Numbered from the stretch's first letter, positions 25,497-34,793 are shown. The stretch: DNA of 53,239 bases from an uncultured Bacteroidota bacterium (GCA_903887415.1 CAISPO010000057.1:1-53239), one strand, 5' to 3'. Notes: generated from the letters alone by a model not told the origin. Translations and numbers: made by a program.

Positions 25497-26993
25497 TTAC
25501 TTGAGGTTGCTACCTGCTATTTTACTGCCTGCGGCCTGCCAGCTTTTATAGGAATGGCTATATAAAACAACGGGTATGATCACACCTAAAACAAAAATTA
25601 CTTCCAGGTAGCGGAAAACAATATAGGCAGAAACAACGCTGAACAGCATATAACCAAAATAAAATGCGCCCCATACCAGGAAAAGGCTGCGGATATCTTT
25701 CCCGAGGAGTTTCCATCTTTTCCAGTTGCTGAACAGAAATAAAAAGAGGAAGGCAATGTTAAACAGATTTAGCCCGCAATTCAAATAGGGAAAGACCCTC
25801 ATCAGGTATTTTTCCAGGCGCAGGTACCGGGGAGAAAGAAAATCAGTATCGAGGTTATACCATTCTTTGCAGTCTTTGGTTACAGTTAGATCATAAATGT
25901 TATAATCTTCCAGCGCTTCCAGGTCAGGTACCAGGAAGTTCTTGAAGTTGGGGAACATAAAATACCGTACATAGGCCATTGGATGCTGCTTTACCAATGT
26001 TCGTCCGTACTCGCCGATCTCCACGGAACGCAGTATCCATTCCTGGAAATACTTTTCTTTGTCGAGACGGGCCCGCATTACCACGTAACGTTTTAATGGA
26101 GATCTTTTGTCCCACATATACTGCGTGCCCAGATGGCCATCGGTATATATTGTATCTATAAACCGCTTCACGGCATAATTTATTATTGAGTCTTCCTTCG
26201 ATGGCATATCTGACCCCTGAACGTCTATTTTTTTATAGTAACAAAGAACGTTGTTGGCTATCTGCCAGTTGGAGAAGGCGGAAAAGACGCGCTCGTTCAC
26301 CAGTTTTTCTGTTTTGTCCTCTTGCCGGTTTATGTAGGTCCAGATGACTAAAACGCTGGCCAGGATGCCCATGATCTTTATAGATGGTTTGCCCCCGGCC
26401 ACTATGAAAGTAATGGCGGATACGAAGATGTAAAATAATGCCGTGTACCTTACGTGCAGACATGCTACCAATAATATGGCATGTATAACGACGTTTGCCC
26501 AGCCAGCTTTTCTTATCATCCACAGTAGCGAGGTAAACCAAAATACTGTTAAAGAGCAGAAAAGGCTGTCGCTGGAAACAAGGTTGCTGGTAAATACAAG
26601 CATTGGGTTTAATAACACTGCTGCGAGCAGCCAGTTCGTTTTCCGGTGGCTCAATCCAAACAGGTAACCGCAACTGAGTACACACAATAAAGAACTTAAA
26701 ACGAAAAGCAGGTATTGAATAAAAACAGCAAAACCGGCCGATGGAAGTATCCGGTGAAGATGGATTAAATAGTCTGGGTAGCCCTGGGGGCGAAAGCTAA
26801 GACCGAGGTCGGTGATCGCATCTTGCACATAGGTATAAGAGTCGGAAAAGAAGTCCGGGTAGGGGAACAGAAAATTCAGCAGTGCACCCTGGATAAGTAC
26901 CACGGAAAACCAGATGGCCAGGGATTTTTTCTGGTTGGCAAGGTATGCGACAAAGCCTTCTTTAAATGACAGGGCCGGTTTCCCAATTTTCAT
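25497..26993 (-). CDS. Polytopic membrane protein, GT-C-type glycosyltransferase-like
   Basis: 498 residues from the Met at 26993 (an in-frame ATG at 27026 would add 11). About 9-11 hydrophobic segments are visible. The first periplasmic loop has PYPDFFSDSYTYVQ, which places acidic residues after TM1, as in GT-C enzymes that use polyprenyl-phosphate sugars. A large soluble loop (about residues 230-390) sits between membrane blocks. No neighbour is a glycan gene. GT39-like activity is plausible but not proven; a plain membrane protein is the alternative. Confidence 0.55.
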   Translation of the reverse strand: MKIGKPALSFKEGFVAYLANQKKSLAIWFSVVLIQGALLNFLFPYPDFFSDSYTYVQDAITDLGLSFRPQGYPDYLIHLHRILPSAGFAVFIQYLLFVLSSLLCVLSCGYLFGLSHRKTNWLLAAVLLNPMLVFTSNLVSSDSLFCSLTVFWFTSLLWMIRKAGWANVVIHAILLVACLHVRYTALFYIFVSAITFIVAGGKPSIKIMGILASVLVIWTYINRQEDKTEKLVNERVFSAFSNWQIANNVLCYYKKIDVQGSDMPSKEDSIINYAVKRFIDTIYTDGHLGTQYMWDKRSPLKRYVVMRARLDKEKYFQEWILRSVEIGEYGRTLVKQHPMAYVRYFMFPNFKNFLVPDLEALEDYNIYDLTVTKDCKEWYNLDTDFLSPRYLRLEKYLMRVFPYLNCGLNLFNIAFLFLFLFSNWKRWKLLGKDIRSLFLVWGAFYFGYMLFSVVSAYIVFRYLEVIFVLGVIIPVVLYSHSYKSWQAAGSKIAGSNLK

Positions 26994-27115
26994 ATTGGCC
27001 GATTTTCTCCGAAATGTAGCTAACAATCGTGAGAATTAATAATGGGTAGTCTAGCCGACTGCATTTTAACAGATTCATATTGATCTGTTTAACGCCTATG
27101 TTAATAAGGCCATTT

Positions 27116-29665
27116 TTACCACTCGCTGTGTGTTACATTATTCCCTGTATTTGTAACGCCGCGCAAACTAAGCCCAAACCGGATACCGGAATTGCGGCCC
27201 ATGTAGCTGTCCCATGATTGCACGAAATCAATGCGCAGTATCCGCACCAGCTTCCAGCCAATGTTATCTATCCCGATAAAGGCCTCCGTGTAGTAGTCGT
27301 TCTGGCGGGCATAAAAAGCATTACCGCCCATCACCAGGTAAAAGCGCGCCTGGCGCAGCAGCGGTATCTTATTGCTCAGCAGGCCATTCAGATGGTACTC
27401 CAGGTGGGCTTCGCCATAGAACGGCTCCTTGTTGCTGAAGTCATAATACTGCGCCATCTGAAAACTTTGCAGGTATGGCGCTGCATAGCCAATGCCCCTG
27501 TCGCCGTATAAATGCATGAGATCAGGTATCGCTACATAGTTACTGTTCAGAAAGCCGCCGCAGCCCATATTATACTTTAGCAGCCCAAACAATTTCAGCG
27601 GCACATCGTCATGTATCATAAAGCGCCACTTATCAAAATCAGAAACGCTGTTGCCTATGCCAGGGATACCCTTGTCATAAGTCAGTGTCATGCGCGGCCA
27701 CGAACTACCATTAGCCACTTTGTAGTCTGGATATTGCGTATAGGTAAAGCCCGGTTTATAGGAGATGGAAGCGTGGATTAATGCAGCGTCATTCGGTACC
27801 CAGGCAGGGGCTACGGCAGCAAGGTGGGCCGGCAAATTTGAATCAAAGGGAACATCGCCCCACCGGGTCAGTACATAATTGGTTGTATTTTCCAGTGGTA
27901 ACCTATGCTGGTAAGACGCCTTTACAAACCAATTCAGCCCATTGCCATAGTTGCGCCCCACAAAGGCGTTCCCTTCATATCGCTCATACAGCTTCAAGTC
28001 ATTTTCCTGGTAAAAAAGAGCAGTGTAAGTATCAAACCAAGGTAGCACCGGGTTTTCGGGATTGTACTGAAAAACATACTTGCCGCCTTCTATACCGTAC
28101 ATCCATGAGCGCCCGCGCCATGCCCTATCGCGATCAATATAGTATAGCCTGCCTATGGCGTTGAAATGTGTATTGCTGAAACCATAACGTACTGCGGCAT
28201 CTCCATAGAGGTATTTACCTGTGTCTATTCTATGCTGCCAATTCAGCTTCGGTGCTACATTGAAGCCCTCCACTATATTGTAGTTGATGATGTTTGCTTC
28301 CCCTAATCCAAGCAGCAGGTTATTGATCGTGAAGCGGTCTTTATCTTTTTTCGTAGTATAGGTATAGTCGAAAAGTAAAAAGCTCAGGGGTTTGAATTTA
28401 TTTCTTTTCCTCCGCATAGAGTCCTGGTGCTCGGGATTATCAAACTTTTTAATGAGGCTGTCCTTCATGACAAAGTCGCGTTTCTCGTCATGCTCCAGCG
28501 GTATAGGGCGGTTGTTCCAGTAAGACGTATCCTTTTTGTTAGCCGTTTTATCGTACGTGCTGATGATTTTACCGGCGAATATAGAGTCAGGAATCGCCTC
28601 GTTGACCTTTTGATTATTATACACAGTTACTCCGCTTGCTGTGATATCGAATCCTAAAAGATTGATTGTAAAATAGATCACCTGGTTCTTTATCACCCAG
28701 TTATCTTTTGTCAGCGGCAGGTATAGTTGATCTACCTTTAATGTATCTACTATATCCATACCCGACTGTTTTGCCAGCGTCATGTTCAGGCTGTGTATGG
28801 CCCAGTCTTCGTCCACAATGTATATTGTACCATTGAAGCAGGGTTCGTAGTTTCTTTTCTGGGTTACCTGTATTTTGTATATTGTTTTGCCCTGCTGTAC
28901 AAATTGCCCCATTAATTTATACTTGTAGTAGTTCAGTGCATTGTCACTGATGGGCGAAATGAAACCGCGTGAATTGTTCCTGAAAATATTTACATTATTG
29001 TCGTAGAACGTGATGACGGACGGAAATTGCGAGAATCCCAGCCCGCTCTCGTTGCCGCTTTTATGCACCGAGTGTATCACGGTTTTCTGCCTGCTGCCAT
29101 CGGTATAATAATCCGCCTCTTCTTCGGTAAGGTACAATACGCCCTTGCCTGCGCTGTCTATGGCGTCCGTCTCATCCTTTACCTTTTGGCCCATAAATTT
29201 CTCCGGCATTTTGCGGGAGCGAGCCACTCCTTTTAAGTATATGGCTGTCTGAAAAGAATTCACCTGGTCCAGGTGGAATTTTCTTTTCTTTATTGCACTG
29301 CGAATAATGGCATATGCAGGGTCTTCCGCAGATGCATGTACCACTACCTCCTTCATATCCAGTGTTTCATCCTTCAAGACGAACACATGATTTATGGTTT
29401 CGTCACCCTTAATAGTAAGATTGAAAGTAGTTTGCTTGTACCCAACATACTGGCAAATAACCTTGTACAAGCCGGGTGCGACAGGCAGCTCATAGTCACC
29501 ATTACCATTAGCGCTTACTCCTATAGTGGTACCCTGCAAGTATATGGTGGCATAAGGCATTGAAGTGCCTTTTTCATCTGTCACCTTGCCTTTAAGTACG
29601 CCAGCCAGAACGCAATAGGGAAGCAGGAACGCGATAACTATAAAACAGTATCTGATTTTATTCAT
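27116..29665 (-). CDS. DUF5686 and carboxypeptidase-regulatory-like domain outer-membrane protein
   Basis: 849 residues from the ATG at 29665, which begins a signal peptide (MNKIRYCFIVIAFLLPYCVLA). An upstream in-frame ATG at 29809 would add 48 residues of non-signal sequence. Residues about 22-115 are a carboxypeptidase-regulatory-like (CarboxypepD_reg) beta-sandwich (LKGKVTDEKGTSMPYATIYL). The remainder matches the DUF5686 family: a conserved VVHASAEDPAYAIIRSAI block, then a long region with alternating strands that looks like an outer-membrane barrel. The family has no known reaction. The neighbouring deoxynucleoside kinase is unrelated. Confidence 0.78.
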   Translation of the reverse strand: MNKIRYCFIVIAFLLPYCVLAGVLKGKVTDEKGTSMPYATIYLQGTTIGVSANGNGDYELPVAPGLYKVICQYVGYKQTTFNLTIKGDETINHVFVLKDETLDMKEVVVHASAEDPAYAIIRSAIKKRKFHLDQVNSFQTAIYLKGVARSRKMPEKFMGQKVKDETDAIDSAGKGVLYLTEEEADYYTDGSRQKTVIHSVHKSGNESGLGFSQFPSVITFYDNNVNIFRNNSRGFISPISDNALNYYKYKLMGQFVQQGKTIYKIQVTQKRNYEPCFNGTIYIVDEDWAIHSLNMTLAKQSGMDIVDTLKVDQLYLPLTKDNWVIKNQVIYFTINLLGFDITASGVTVYNNQKVNEAIPDSIFAGKIISTYDKTANKKDTSYWNNRPIPLEHDEKRDFVMKDSLIKKFDNPEHQDSMRRKRNKFKPLSFLLFDYTYTTKKDKDRFTINNLLLGLGEANIINYNIVEGFNVAPKLNWQHRIDTGKYLYGDAAVRYGFSNTHFNAIGRLYYIDRDRAWRGRSWMYGIEGGKYVFQYNPENPVLPWFDTYTALFYQENDLKLYERYEGNAFVGRNYGNGLNWFVKASYQHRLPLENTTNYVLTRWGDVPFDSNLPAHLAAVAPAWVPNDAALIHASISYKPGFTYTQYPDYKVANGSSWPRMTLTYDKGIPGIGNSVSDFDKWRFMIHDDVPLKLFGLLKYNMGCGGFLNSNYVAIPDLMHLYGDRGIGYAAPYLQSFQMAQYYDFSNKEPFYGEAHLEYHLNGLLSNKIPLLRQARFYLVMGGNAFYARQNDYYTEAFIGIDNIGWKLVRILRIDFVQSWDSYMGRNSGIRFGLSLRGVTNTGNNVTHSEW

Positions 29666-29774
29666 ACAGGGAAAAGACCGTACCCGAGCTAAAGCTACAT
29701 CGCAGGAAGACAACAAATTGTTACACTTTTTATAAAATACATAAGTCCACAATAACATCCCCGCGAATGCTAAC

Positions 29775-30419
29775 TTACTTTTTACTAAACAAGCCGTGCA
29801 ACTGTGCATCTATCTTACGCACAACATCTGCCAGATCTTCTTCTTTATCTGCGAAATTGCAGTTATCAACATCTATTACTAAAAGCGGGCCATCATCGTA
29901 TTTGTCTATCCATTTGTTGTAAAAGCCATTTAACCGTTTCAGGTAATCGAGCCGGATGTTCTCTTCATACTCCCTGCCGCGTTTCTGTATCTGGTCAACG
30001 AGGGTGGGCAGTGATGCCTTTAGATAAATGAGCAGATCCGGGGCTTTTATCAATGGTTTCAGATGCTCGAAGAAAGACGAGTAGTTTTCGAAATCGCGCT
30101 TGGTCATCAGGCCCATATCAAAAAGGTTGGGTGCAAAGATGTAAGCATCTTCATACACAGTGCGGTCCTGTATCACCGTGTCCTTGCCATTGCGGATATC
30201 TGTAAGGTTTTTAATACGGTGGTTGAGGAAGTATATCTGCAGGTTGAACGACCAGCGGGGCATATCCTCATAAAAATCAACCAGGTAGGGATTGTGTTCA
30301 ATGTCCTCAAAGTGCGGCTCCCATTTATAATGCTTTGCAAGCATACCGGTCAAGGTCGTTTTTCCGGAGCCTATGTTGCCGGCTATAGCTATATGTTTGG
30401 TGGTGGACTTTGGGGGCAT
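29775..30419 (-). CDS. Deoxynucleoside kinase
   Basis: 214 residues. Walker A is GNIGSGKTT at about residues 14-22. The dNK-type motif QDRTVYEDAYIF (about 84-95) supplies the substrate-binding Glu/Asp and Arg. A lid-like RGREYEENI segment is present near 147-155. The enzyme phosphorylates deoxynucleosides (dA/dG/dC class) with ATP for salvage. trpS lies upstream on the same strand. A run of AAAGTAAAAAGT-like repeats separates them (30422-30465). Confidence 0.85.
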   Translation of the reverse strand: MPPKSTTKHIAIAGNIGSGKTTLTGMLAKHYKWEPHFEDIEHNPYLVDFYEDMPRWSFNLQIYFLNHRIKNLTDIRNGKDTVIQDRTVYEDAYIFAPNLFDMGLMTKRDFENYSSFFEHLKPLIKAPDLLIYLKASLPTLVDQIQKRGREYEENIRLDYLKRLNGFYNKWIDKYDDGPLLVIDVDNCNFADKEEDLADVVRKIDAQLHGLFSKK

Positions 30420-30421
30420 GT

Positions 30422-30465
30422 ATTAAAAGTAAAAAGTAAAAGTTCAAAAATCAAAAGTAATGTAA
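30422..30465. repeat. Low-complexity AAAGTAAAA-type intergenic repeat
   Basis: Short degenerate direct repeats of AAAAGTAAAAAGT and AAAGTTC/AAAATC type fill the gap between the deoxynucleoside kinase and trpS. No gene or hairpin is seen there. Confidence 0.55.
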
Positions 30466-30485
30466 GATAAATTAACTGTTTGAGC

Positions 30486-31484
30486 TTAATAATAATTTAT
30501 CCCTATCCTTTTTCTCGCGCCATCTATCGTTATTGATGCACTGGCCCTGGCTTTTTCTGCACCTTCTTTCAGTATTTTCCTTAACAGTGTCTCGTCCTGC
30601 TGCAGCGCAGTGGCATGTTCGCGTATAGGGCGCACAAAGGCCGCCATGTCCTCCGCCAGTTGCTTCTTCATATCTCCATAGCGGATGTTGCAGTTGTTGT
30701 AAGCGGTTCTGAAGGTATCTGTTACGGCCGGATTGGATGCCAGATGCATAAGCAGGAACAGGTTCTGGATATAGTCCGGCATCTCAGCATTTGGCTCGGT
30801 GGGGCCTGCATCCGTCTTTGCCTTCATTATCTTTTTCTTTATGGTATCGTCATCATCGCTGAGGTATATAGTGGCGTTCACATTCTCGCTCTTGCTCATT
30901 TTTCCCTCACCGTCCAGGCTCATGATCTTTACAGTATCCTGGTTGAACCGGAACACCTGTGGCTCAGGGAAAAACTCGCCATAACGGGTATTGAACCGAT
31001 GTGCGAAGTTTCGGGCCATCTCCAGGTGCTGCTCCTGGTCTCGGCCCACAGGCACCTTTACGGCACGGTGTATGAGAATGTCCGCGGCCATGAGCACTGG
31101 GTAGGTGAGCAGGCCGGCATTTACATTGTCGGGCTGCGCGCGCACCTTATCTTTAAAAGTGGGCACCTTTTCCAGCTCGCCTACATAGGCCATCATATTC
31201 AGCATCAGGTATAGCTCCGGTATTTCCGGCACATCGCTTTGTGCGTAGAGTGCTACTTTTTCCGGGTCAAGTCCACAGGCCATATTTTCCGCAACAACAT
31301 GGAATACATTTTGTTTCAGGTCTTTGGGATCCGGATGCGTTGTGAGCGAGTGATAATCTGCAACAAAAAAGTAGCAATCATGCTCTTCCTGCATTTTTAC
31401 ATAGTTCTGTATAGCGCCAAAATAATTACCGAGGTGCAACTGCCCCGTGGAGCGTATGCCGCTCACTACAATCTCCTTGCTCAT
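30486..31484 (-). CDS. trpS: Tryptophanyl-tRNA synthetase
   Basis: 332 residues from the ATG at 31484 (MSKEIVVSGIRSTGQLHLGN); an in-frame ATG at 31523 adds 13 residues before the conserved start. Class I signatures are visible: a HIGH-like HLGN (about residues 17-20) and KMSKS in GEGKMSKSENVN (about 197-208). It charges tRNA-Trp. The PVGRDQEQHLEMAR block and length are normal. It is divergent from mntH, which starts 160 bases away. Confidence 0.95.
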   Translation of the reverse strand: MSKEIVVSGIRSTGQLHLGNYFGAIQNYVKMQEEHDCYFFVADYHSLTTHPDPKDLKQNVFHVVAENMACGLDPEKVALYAQSDVPEIPELYLMLNMMAYVGELEKVPTFKDKVRAQPDNVNAGLLTYPVLMAADILIHRAVKVPVGRDQEQHLEMARNFAHRFNTRYGEFFPEPQVFRFNQDTVKIMSLDGEGKMSKSENVNATIYLSDDDDTIKKKIMKAKTDAGPTEPNAEMPDYIQNLFLLMHLASNPAVTDTFRTAYNNCNIRYGDMKKQLAEDMAAFVRPIREHATALQQDETLLRKILKEGAEKARASASITIDGARKRIGINYY

Positions 31485-31612
31485 GGCGCAAAGATAATGG
31501 GTAAGGGAAGAAATACGCCGCATGGAAAGCCGGAAATATAAAATCGGTAAATTTTATTTGTTCGTTCTCATTTTCAAGTAATATTCCAAACAAAAAATAG
31601 ATTGTATGGTTT

Positions 31613-31636
31613 ATCTAAAATAATTAATTAGATTTG
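31613..31636 (+). promoter_or_regulatory. Candidate operator overlapping a -7 box, upstream of mntH
   Basis: ATCTAA (31613-31618) and TTAGAT (31628-31633) form a perfect inverted repeat with a 9-base AT-rich spacer. TAGATTTG (31629-31636) matches the TAnnTTTG -7 consensus and ends 7 bases before the mntH ATG. A repressor bound here would block the promoter. The layout fits metal-dependent control (MntR/DtxR/Fur type), but no such protein is in the window. Confidence 0.45.
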
Positions 31637-31643
31637 CCTAATA

Positions 31644-33518
31644 ATGAGTGTGGAAAAAGACAGATCGCTAAATGAGGTGCACCATAAGATAGACCCATCG
31701 AAAGCGGGGAAAAAATGGAAGAAGATATTTGCTTTCTTCGGCCCCGCTTACCTGGTGAGCGTGGGGTATATGGACCCGGGGAACTGGGCTACCGACATTG
31801 CAGGCGGCAGCCAGTTTGGCTATGGGCTCATATGGGTGCTGCTGATGAGCAACTTCATCGCTCTATTCCTGCAATCGCTGAGCGCCCGCCTTGGCATAGT
31901 GCAGGGGCGCGACCTGGCGCAGTGCAGCCGCGAAGCATATCCCCCGGCAATCAATTTCACTTTGTACCTGCTTGCGGAAATAGCCATAGCTGCATGTGAT
32001 CTCGCCGAGGTGCTGGGCATGGCCATAGGGCTTAATCTGTTGTGCGGCCTGCCCATCATTTGGGGCGTGCTGGTAACCCTGCTGGATACTATATTGCTGC
32101 TTTATCTGCAAAAGCTAGGCATGCGCAAGCTGGAGGCATTTATCATTACCCTTATTGCTATCATTGGCGGATGTTTTCTTATAGAAATGTTTTATGCAAA
32201 ACCCGACCTGCACGAGGTGGTGAAAGGATTTGTGCCCCGCCTGCCAAACCATGCAGCGCTGTATATAGCCATCGGGATTATAGGTGCAACGGTGATGCCC
32301 CACAATCTGTACCTGCACTCGGCGCTGGTACAGACCCGCAAGATAAACCGTAACCATGGCTCAATAATGAAATCATTGCGGCTCAATAACATTGACAGCG
32401 CTCTTGCACTCAATATCGCCTTCTTTGTGAACGCCGCTATTCTTATACTTGCCGCTGCTGCGTTTTTTAATACAGGACATCACGAGATAGCATCCTTGCA
32501 GGATGCGCACAAATTGCTGGCACCACTGCTGGGCAGCAAATGGGCGCCGATCCTGTTTGCCATTGCCCTGATAGCAGCCGGGCAAAGCTCCACGGTCACC
32601 GGTACACTTGCAGGGCAAATAGTAATGGAAGGCTATCTGAGAATACGCATAAACCCCGTTGTACGCAGGCTCATTACCCGTCTGCTGGCCATAGTGCCCA
32701 CGCTCATCGTAATAATGGTGGCAGGTGATAAAATGATAGACCAGTTGCTCATTTTCAGCCAGGTGTTGCTGAGCATGCAGCTGGCTTTTGCTGTGATACC
32801 ACTGATACACTTTGTAAGTGATCAGAAAAAAATGGGCGTTTACACGATCAGTAAACCGACAAAGATAGCAGCATGGTGTGTCGCCGCAGTGATCCTGGTA
32901 CTAAATTTGAAGTTGTTCCTGGAAAGCATTTCCGATTGGATGCATGGCACTACCAGCCTGGCGGTTCAGATGCTCTTAGTGCTCTTTGTGATACTCGTGG
33001 GGATATTGCTGCTGATTACCATTATTTATCCCTTTTTGTTGAAAAGACGGGCAAGAAATATCAGCGTGCATGGCAACATACCTCACACACTTACCGCAGA
33101 AGGCATAAAACCCTTCAGCAAGATAGCGCTTGCGCTTGACTACGGCGACAATGACCTGAAAGTAATGCACTATGCCATGCGCCTCGCAAATACAGGTACA
33201 GAGCTGGTGCTGATACATATAGTGGAAAGCGTATCCGCACATATGATGGGCAATGAGGCGGACGATTATGAAGCGCGCAAAGACCAGGAACATATAGATG
33301 AATATGTGAAGCTGCTGGAGGAGCAAGGCTATAAAGCAACCGGGATACTGGGCTTCAACAAGCGCTCTGCAGAAATAGCCCGGTTAATAAAGGAAAACAA
33401 TTGCGACCTGCTCATTATAGGCAGCCACGGACACACCGGCGTTCTGGACTGGCTTTTTGGTGAAACCATCAACACCGTAAGGCATATGATAGATATACCG
33501 GTGTTTATAGCGAGGTAA
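31644..33518 (+). CDS. mntH: Nramp-type Mn/Fe transporter fused to a universal stress protein domain
   Basis: 624 residues. Residues about 1-450 are an 11-12 TM Nramp transporter with the metal-site motifs DPGNWATD (TM1) and MPHNLYLHS (TM6); Met in MPHN favours Mn2+, Fe2+ and related metals. Residues about 475-624 form a cytosolic USP domain (KIALALDYGDNDLKVMHYAM) with an ATP-loop-like GSHGHTGVLDWLFG near the end. The USP part may regulate transport in response to nucleotide or stress. The same architecture is known in other Bacteroidota MntH proteins. The gene stands alone, with a candidate operator just ahead of it. Confidence 0.92.
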   Translation: MSVEKDRSLNEVHHKIDPSKAGKKWKKIFAFFGPAYLVSVGYMDPGNWATDIAGGSQFGYGLIWVLLMSNFIALFLQSLSARLGIVQGRDLAQCSREAYPPAINFTLYLLAEIAIAACDLAEVLGMAIGLNLLCGLPIIWGVLVTLLDTILLLYLQKLGMRKLEAFIITLIAIIGGCFLIEMFYAKPDLHEVVKGFVPRLPNHAALYIAIGIIGATVMPHNLYLHSALVQTRKINRNHGSIMKSLRLNNIDSALALNIAFFVNAAILILAAAAFFNTGHHEIASLQDAHKLLAPLLGSKWAPILFAIALIAAGQSSTVTGTLAGQIVMEGYLRIRINPVVRRLITRLLAIVPTLIVIMVAGDKMIDQLLIFSQVLLSMQLAFAVIPLIHFVSDQKKMGVYTISKPTKIAAWCVAAVILVLNLKLFLESISDWMHGTTSLAVQMLLVLFVILVGILLLITIIYPFLLKRRARNISVHGNIPHTLTAEGIKPFSKIALALDYGDNDLKVMHYAMRLANTGTELVLIHIVESVSAHMMGNEADDYEARKDQEHIDEYVKLLEEQGYKATGILGFNKRSAEIARLIKENNCDLLIIGSHGHTGVLDWLFGETINTVRHMIDIPVFIAR

Positions 33519-33573
33519 TTTTTCAATTCCGCAATATGACAATGTGCCAATTTAAAAATGCAGTGTAGGCTTC

Positions 33574-34074
33574 CTATTCCGGGATTTCCCAATGGCCATT
33601 GAGCTTCAGCACCTTTTCTATTACATCACGCACGCAGCCTTTGCCACCGGCAAATGGAGAAATATATTTAGAGACTTGTTTTATTTCCGGGACTGCATCA
33701 CAGGGGCAGCAGGGTAGGGCACAGAGTTGCATAGCCGCATAGTCAGGAATGTCATCACCCATGTATAGCATACTCGCTGCCGTAATGCCATACTTCATGT
33801 TCATTTGCAACAAAAATTCTTTTTTGTTTTCCACGCCGATGTGTACGTTTTCTATGCCAAGCCTGTTCAGGTGTACGCGCGCACCTTCTGATGCTCCATG
33901 AGAGATCACCCAAATTCCATAGCCATTTTTTACCGCAAGACGCAAAGCATAACCGTCCTTTAAGTTCATACTGCGAAGCATATTTCCATCATCGGAAATA
34001 TACATGCTGCTATCAGCAAGCACGCCGTCTATATCAAATACAAAAGTGGAAATTTCAGAAAACAGGTTGAGCAT
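33574..34074 (-). CDS. kdsC: KdsC-type HAD phosphatase (KDO 8-phosphate phosphatase-like)
   Basis: 166 residues of the small C0 HAD type: motif I FDIDGVLADS (about residues 13-22), motif III-like Lys around residue 83 and motif IV MGDDIPDYA (about 107-115). KdsC removes phosphate from KDO 8-phosphate for lipopolysaccharide synthesis. The same fold also acts on other keto-sugar phosphates. No kdsA or kdsB is adjacent, so the assignment to KDO is by family only. The neighbouring iscX and fdx genes lie upstream on the same strand. Confidence 0.82.
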   Translation of the reverse strand: MLNLFSEISTFVFDIDGVLADSSMYISDDGNMLRSMNLKDGYALRLAVKNGYGIWVISHGASEGARVHLNRLGIENVHIGVENKKEFLLQMNMKYGITAASMLYMGDDIPDYAAMQLCALPCCPCDAVPEIKQVSKYISPFAGGKGCVRDVIEKVLKLNGHWEIPE

Positions 34075-34130
34075 GTGTTGATGTGCAAATTTGAATATAT
34101 GAAGATGTGCAAATTAGGAGAGAGGAAACA
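34075..34130. repeat. Degenerate GATGTGCAAATTTGAA-type intergenic repeat
   Basis: Two imperfect copies of a GATGTGCAAAT unit, one with TTGAATATATGAA after it, lie between iscX and the KdsC-like gene. A related AATTTGAAAATTTGG tract follows at 34391-34416, between iscX and fdx. Confidence 0.5.
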
Positions 34131-34154
34131 ATATAGGAATTCCACATTTCCAAA

Positions 34155-34388
34155 TTACTTCTGGTTATCCCGCCACTCATACACCCACCCTGACTGTATC
34201 ATCTCCAGGTGGCCCTCGTTGCAATCTTCACGTTTACCTTCAAAATGGGGTATCTCGAGCACCCATTCTATGAGTTCGGTAAACCTGATACGGTATATCT
34301 TGCTCTCGCCAAAATCATCGCCAAAGCGCTCATATAGCTTCATTGCAATGTCTTCGTGGTCTTTCCAGTTTATGGGCGGTTCGTACAT
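34155..34388 (-). CDS. iscX: Fe-S cluster assembly adaptor IscX
   Basis: 77 residues. The IscX pattern is clear: INWKDHEDIAMKLYERFGDD (Trp-x-Asp, acidic helix), IRFTELIEWVLEI and a closing GHLEMIQSGWVYEW. IscX is an acidic adaptor that binds iron and the cysteine desulfurase in the ISC system. The adjacent fdx gene (upstream, 29-base gap) encodes a matching 2Fe-2S ferredoxin, as in isc operons, but no iscS, iscU or hscAB is in the window. This pairing of leftovers is unusual and worth noting. Confidence 0.85.
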   Translation of the reverse strand: MYEPPINWKDHEDIAMKLYERFGDDFGESKIYRIRFTELIEWVLEIPHFEGKREDCNEGHLEMIQSGWVYEWRDNQK

Positions 34389-34390
34389 CT

Positions 34391-34416
34391 TAATTTGAAA
34401 ATTTGGGGATTTGAAA
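34391..34416. repeat. Short AATTTGAAAATTTGG repeat between iscX and fdx
   Basis: Two near-direct copies of (AA)TTTGAAAAT flank a GGGG spacer in the 29-base gap. This is of the same kind as other low-complexity gap sequences in the window. Confidence 0.45.
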
Positions 34417-34417
34417 A

Positions 34418-34753
34418 TTATTCTCCTAAAAATTGTGTCTGATCCGGAAGCGTGACTTCAATCGTCCCACTGCCTGGCTCAAGGATACATTGGCATCCCA
34501 GCCTTGAATTTATCCTTGGGCTCACAGCACGATCAATGAAATCTTCTTCCTTGTCGGTAAGCTCAGGTAAAAATTCATCTCCTTTCTCTACATACAAATG
34601 GCAGGTGCTGCAGGCACAGACCATACCACAATTATGGTGCAGCTCTATCCCGTTATCCAGCGCCACTTCCAATATACTTTGGTCAGGGCCAATATTTTCC
34701 AGGGTGATGGACGTTAAGCCCTTTTGTTCAAAATTAAACTTGATGGTGTACAT
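34418..34753 (-). CDS. fdx: 2Fe-2S ferredoxin (ISC/adrenodoxin type)
   Basis: 111 residues. Four cluster ligands are present: C(x5)C(x2)C as CGMVCACSTC (about residues 42-51; the second Cys of the CAC is the ligand) and the distal Cys in RLGCQC near residue 86. The ISILEVALDNGIELHHN lead-in is typical of this family. It donates electrons during Fe-S cluster assembly. It heads a run fdx-iscX-kdsC on the minus strand. A GC-rich hairpin motif lies 41 bases upstream (34794-34813). Confidence 0.85.
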   Translation of the reverse strand: MYTIKFNFEQKGLTSITLENIGPDQSILEVALDNGIELHHNCGMVCACSTCHLYVEKGDEFLPELTDKEEDFIDRAVSPRINSRLGCQCILEPGSGTIEVTLPDQTQFLGE

Positions 34754-34793
34754 TAAATTTTTATCGAATTTGAGGCAAAGGTAGTATGAAAAA

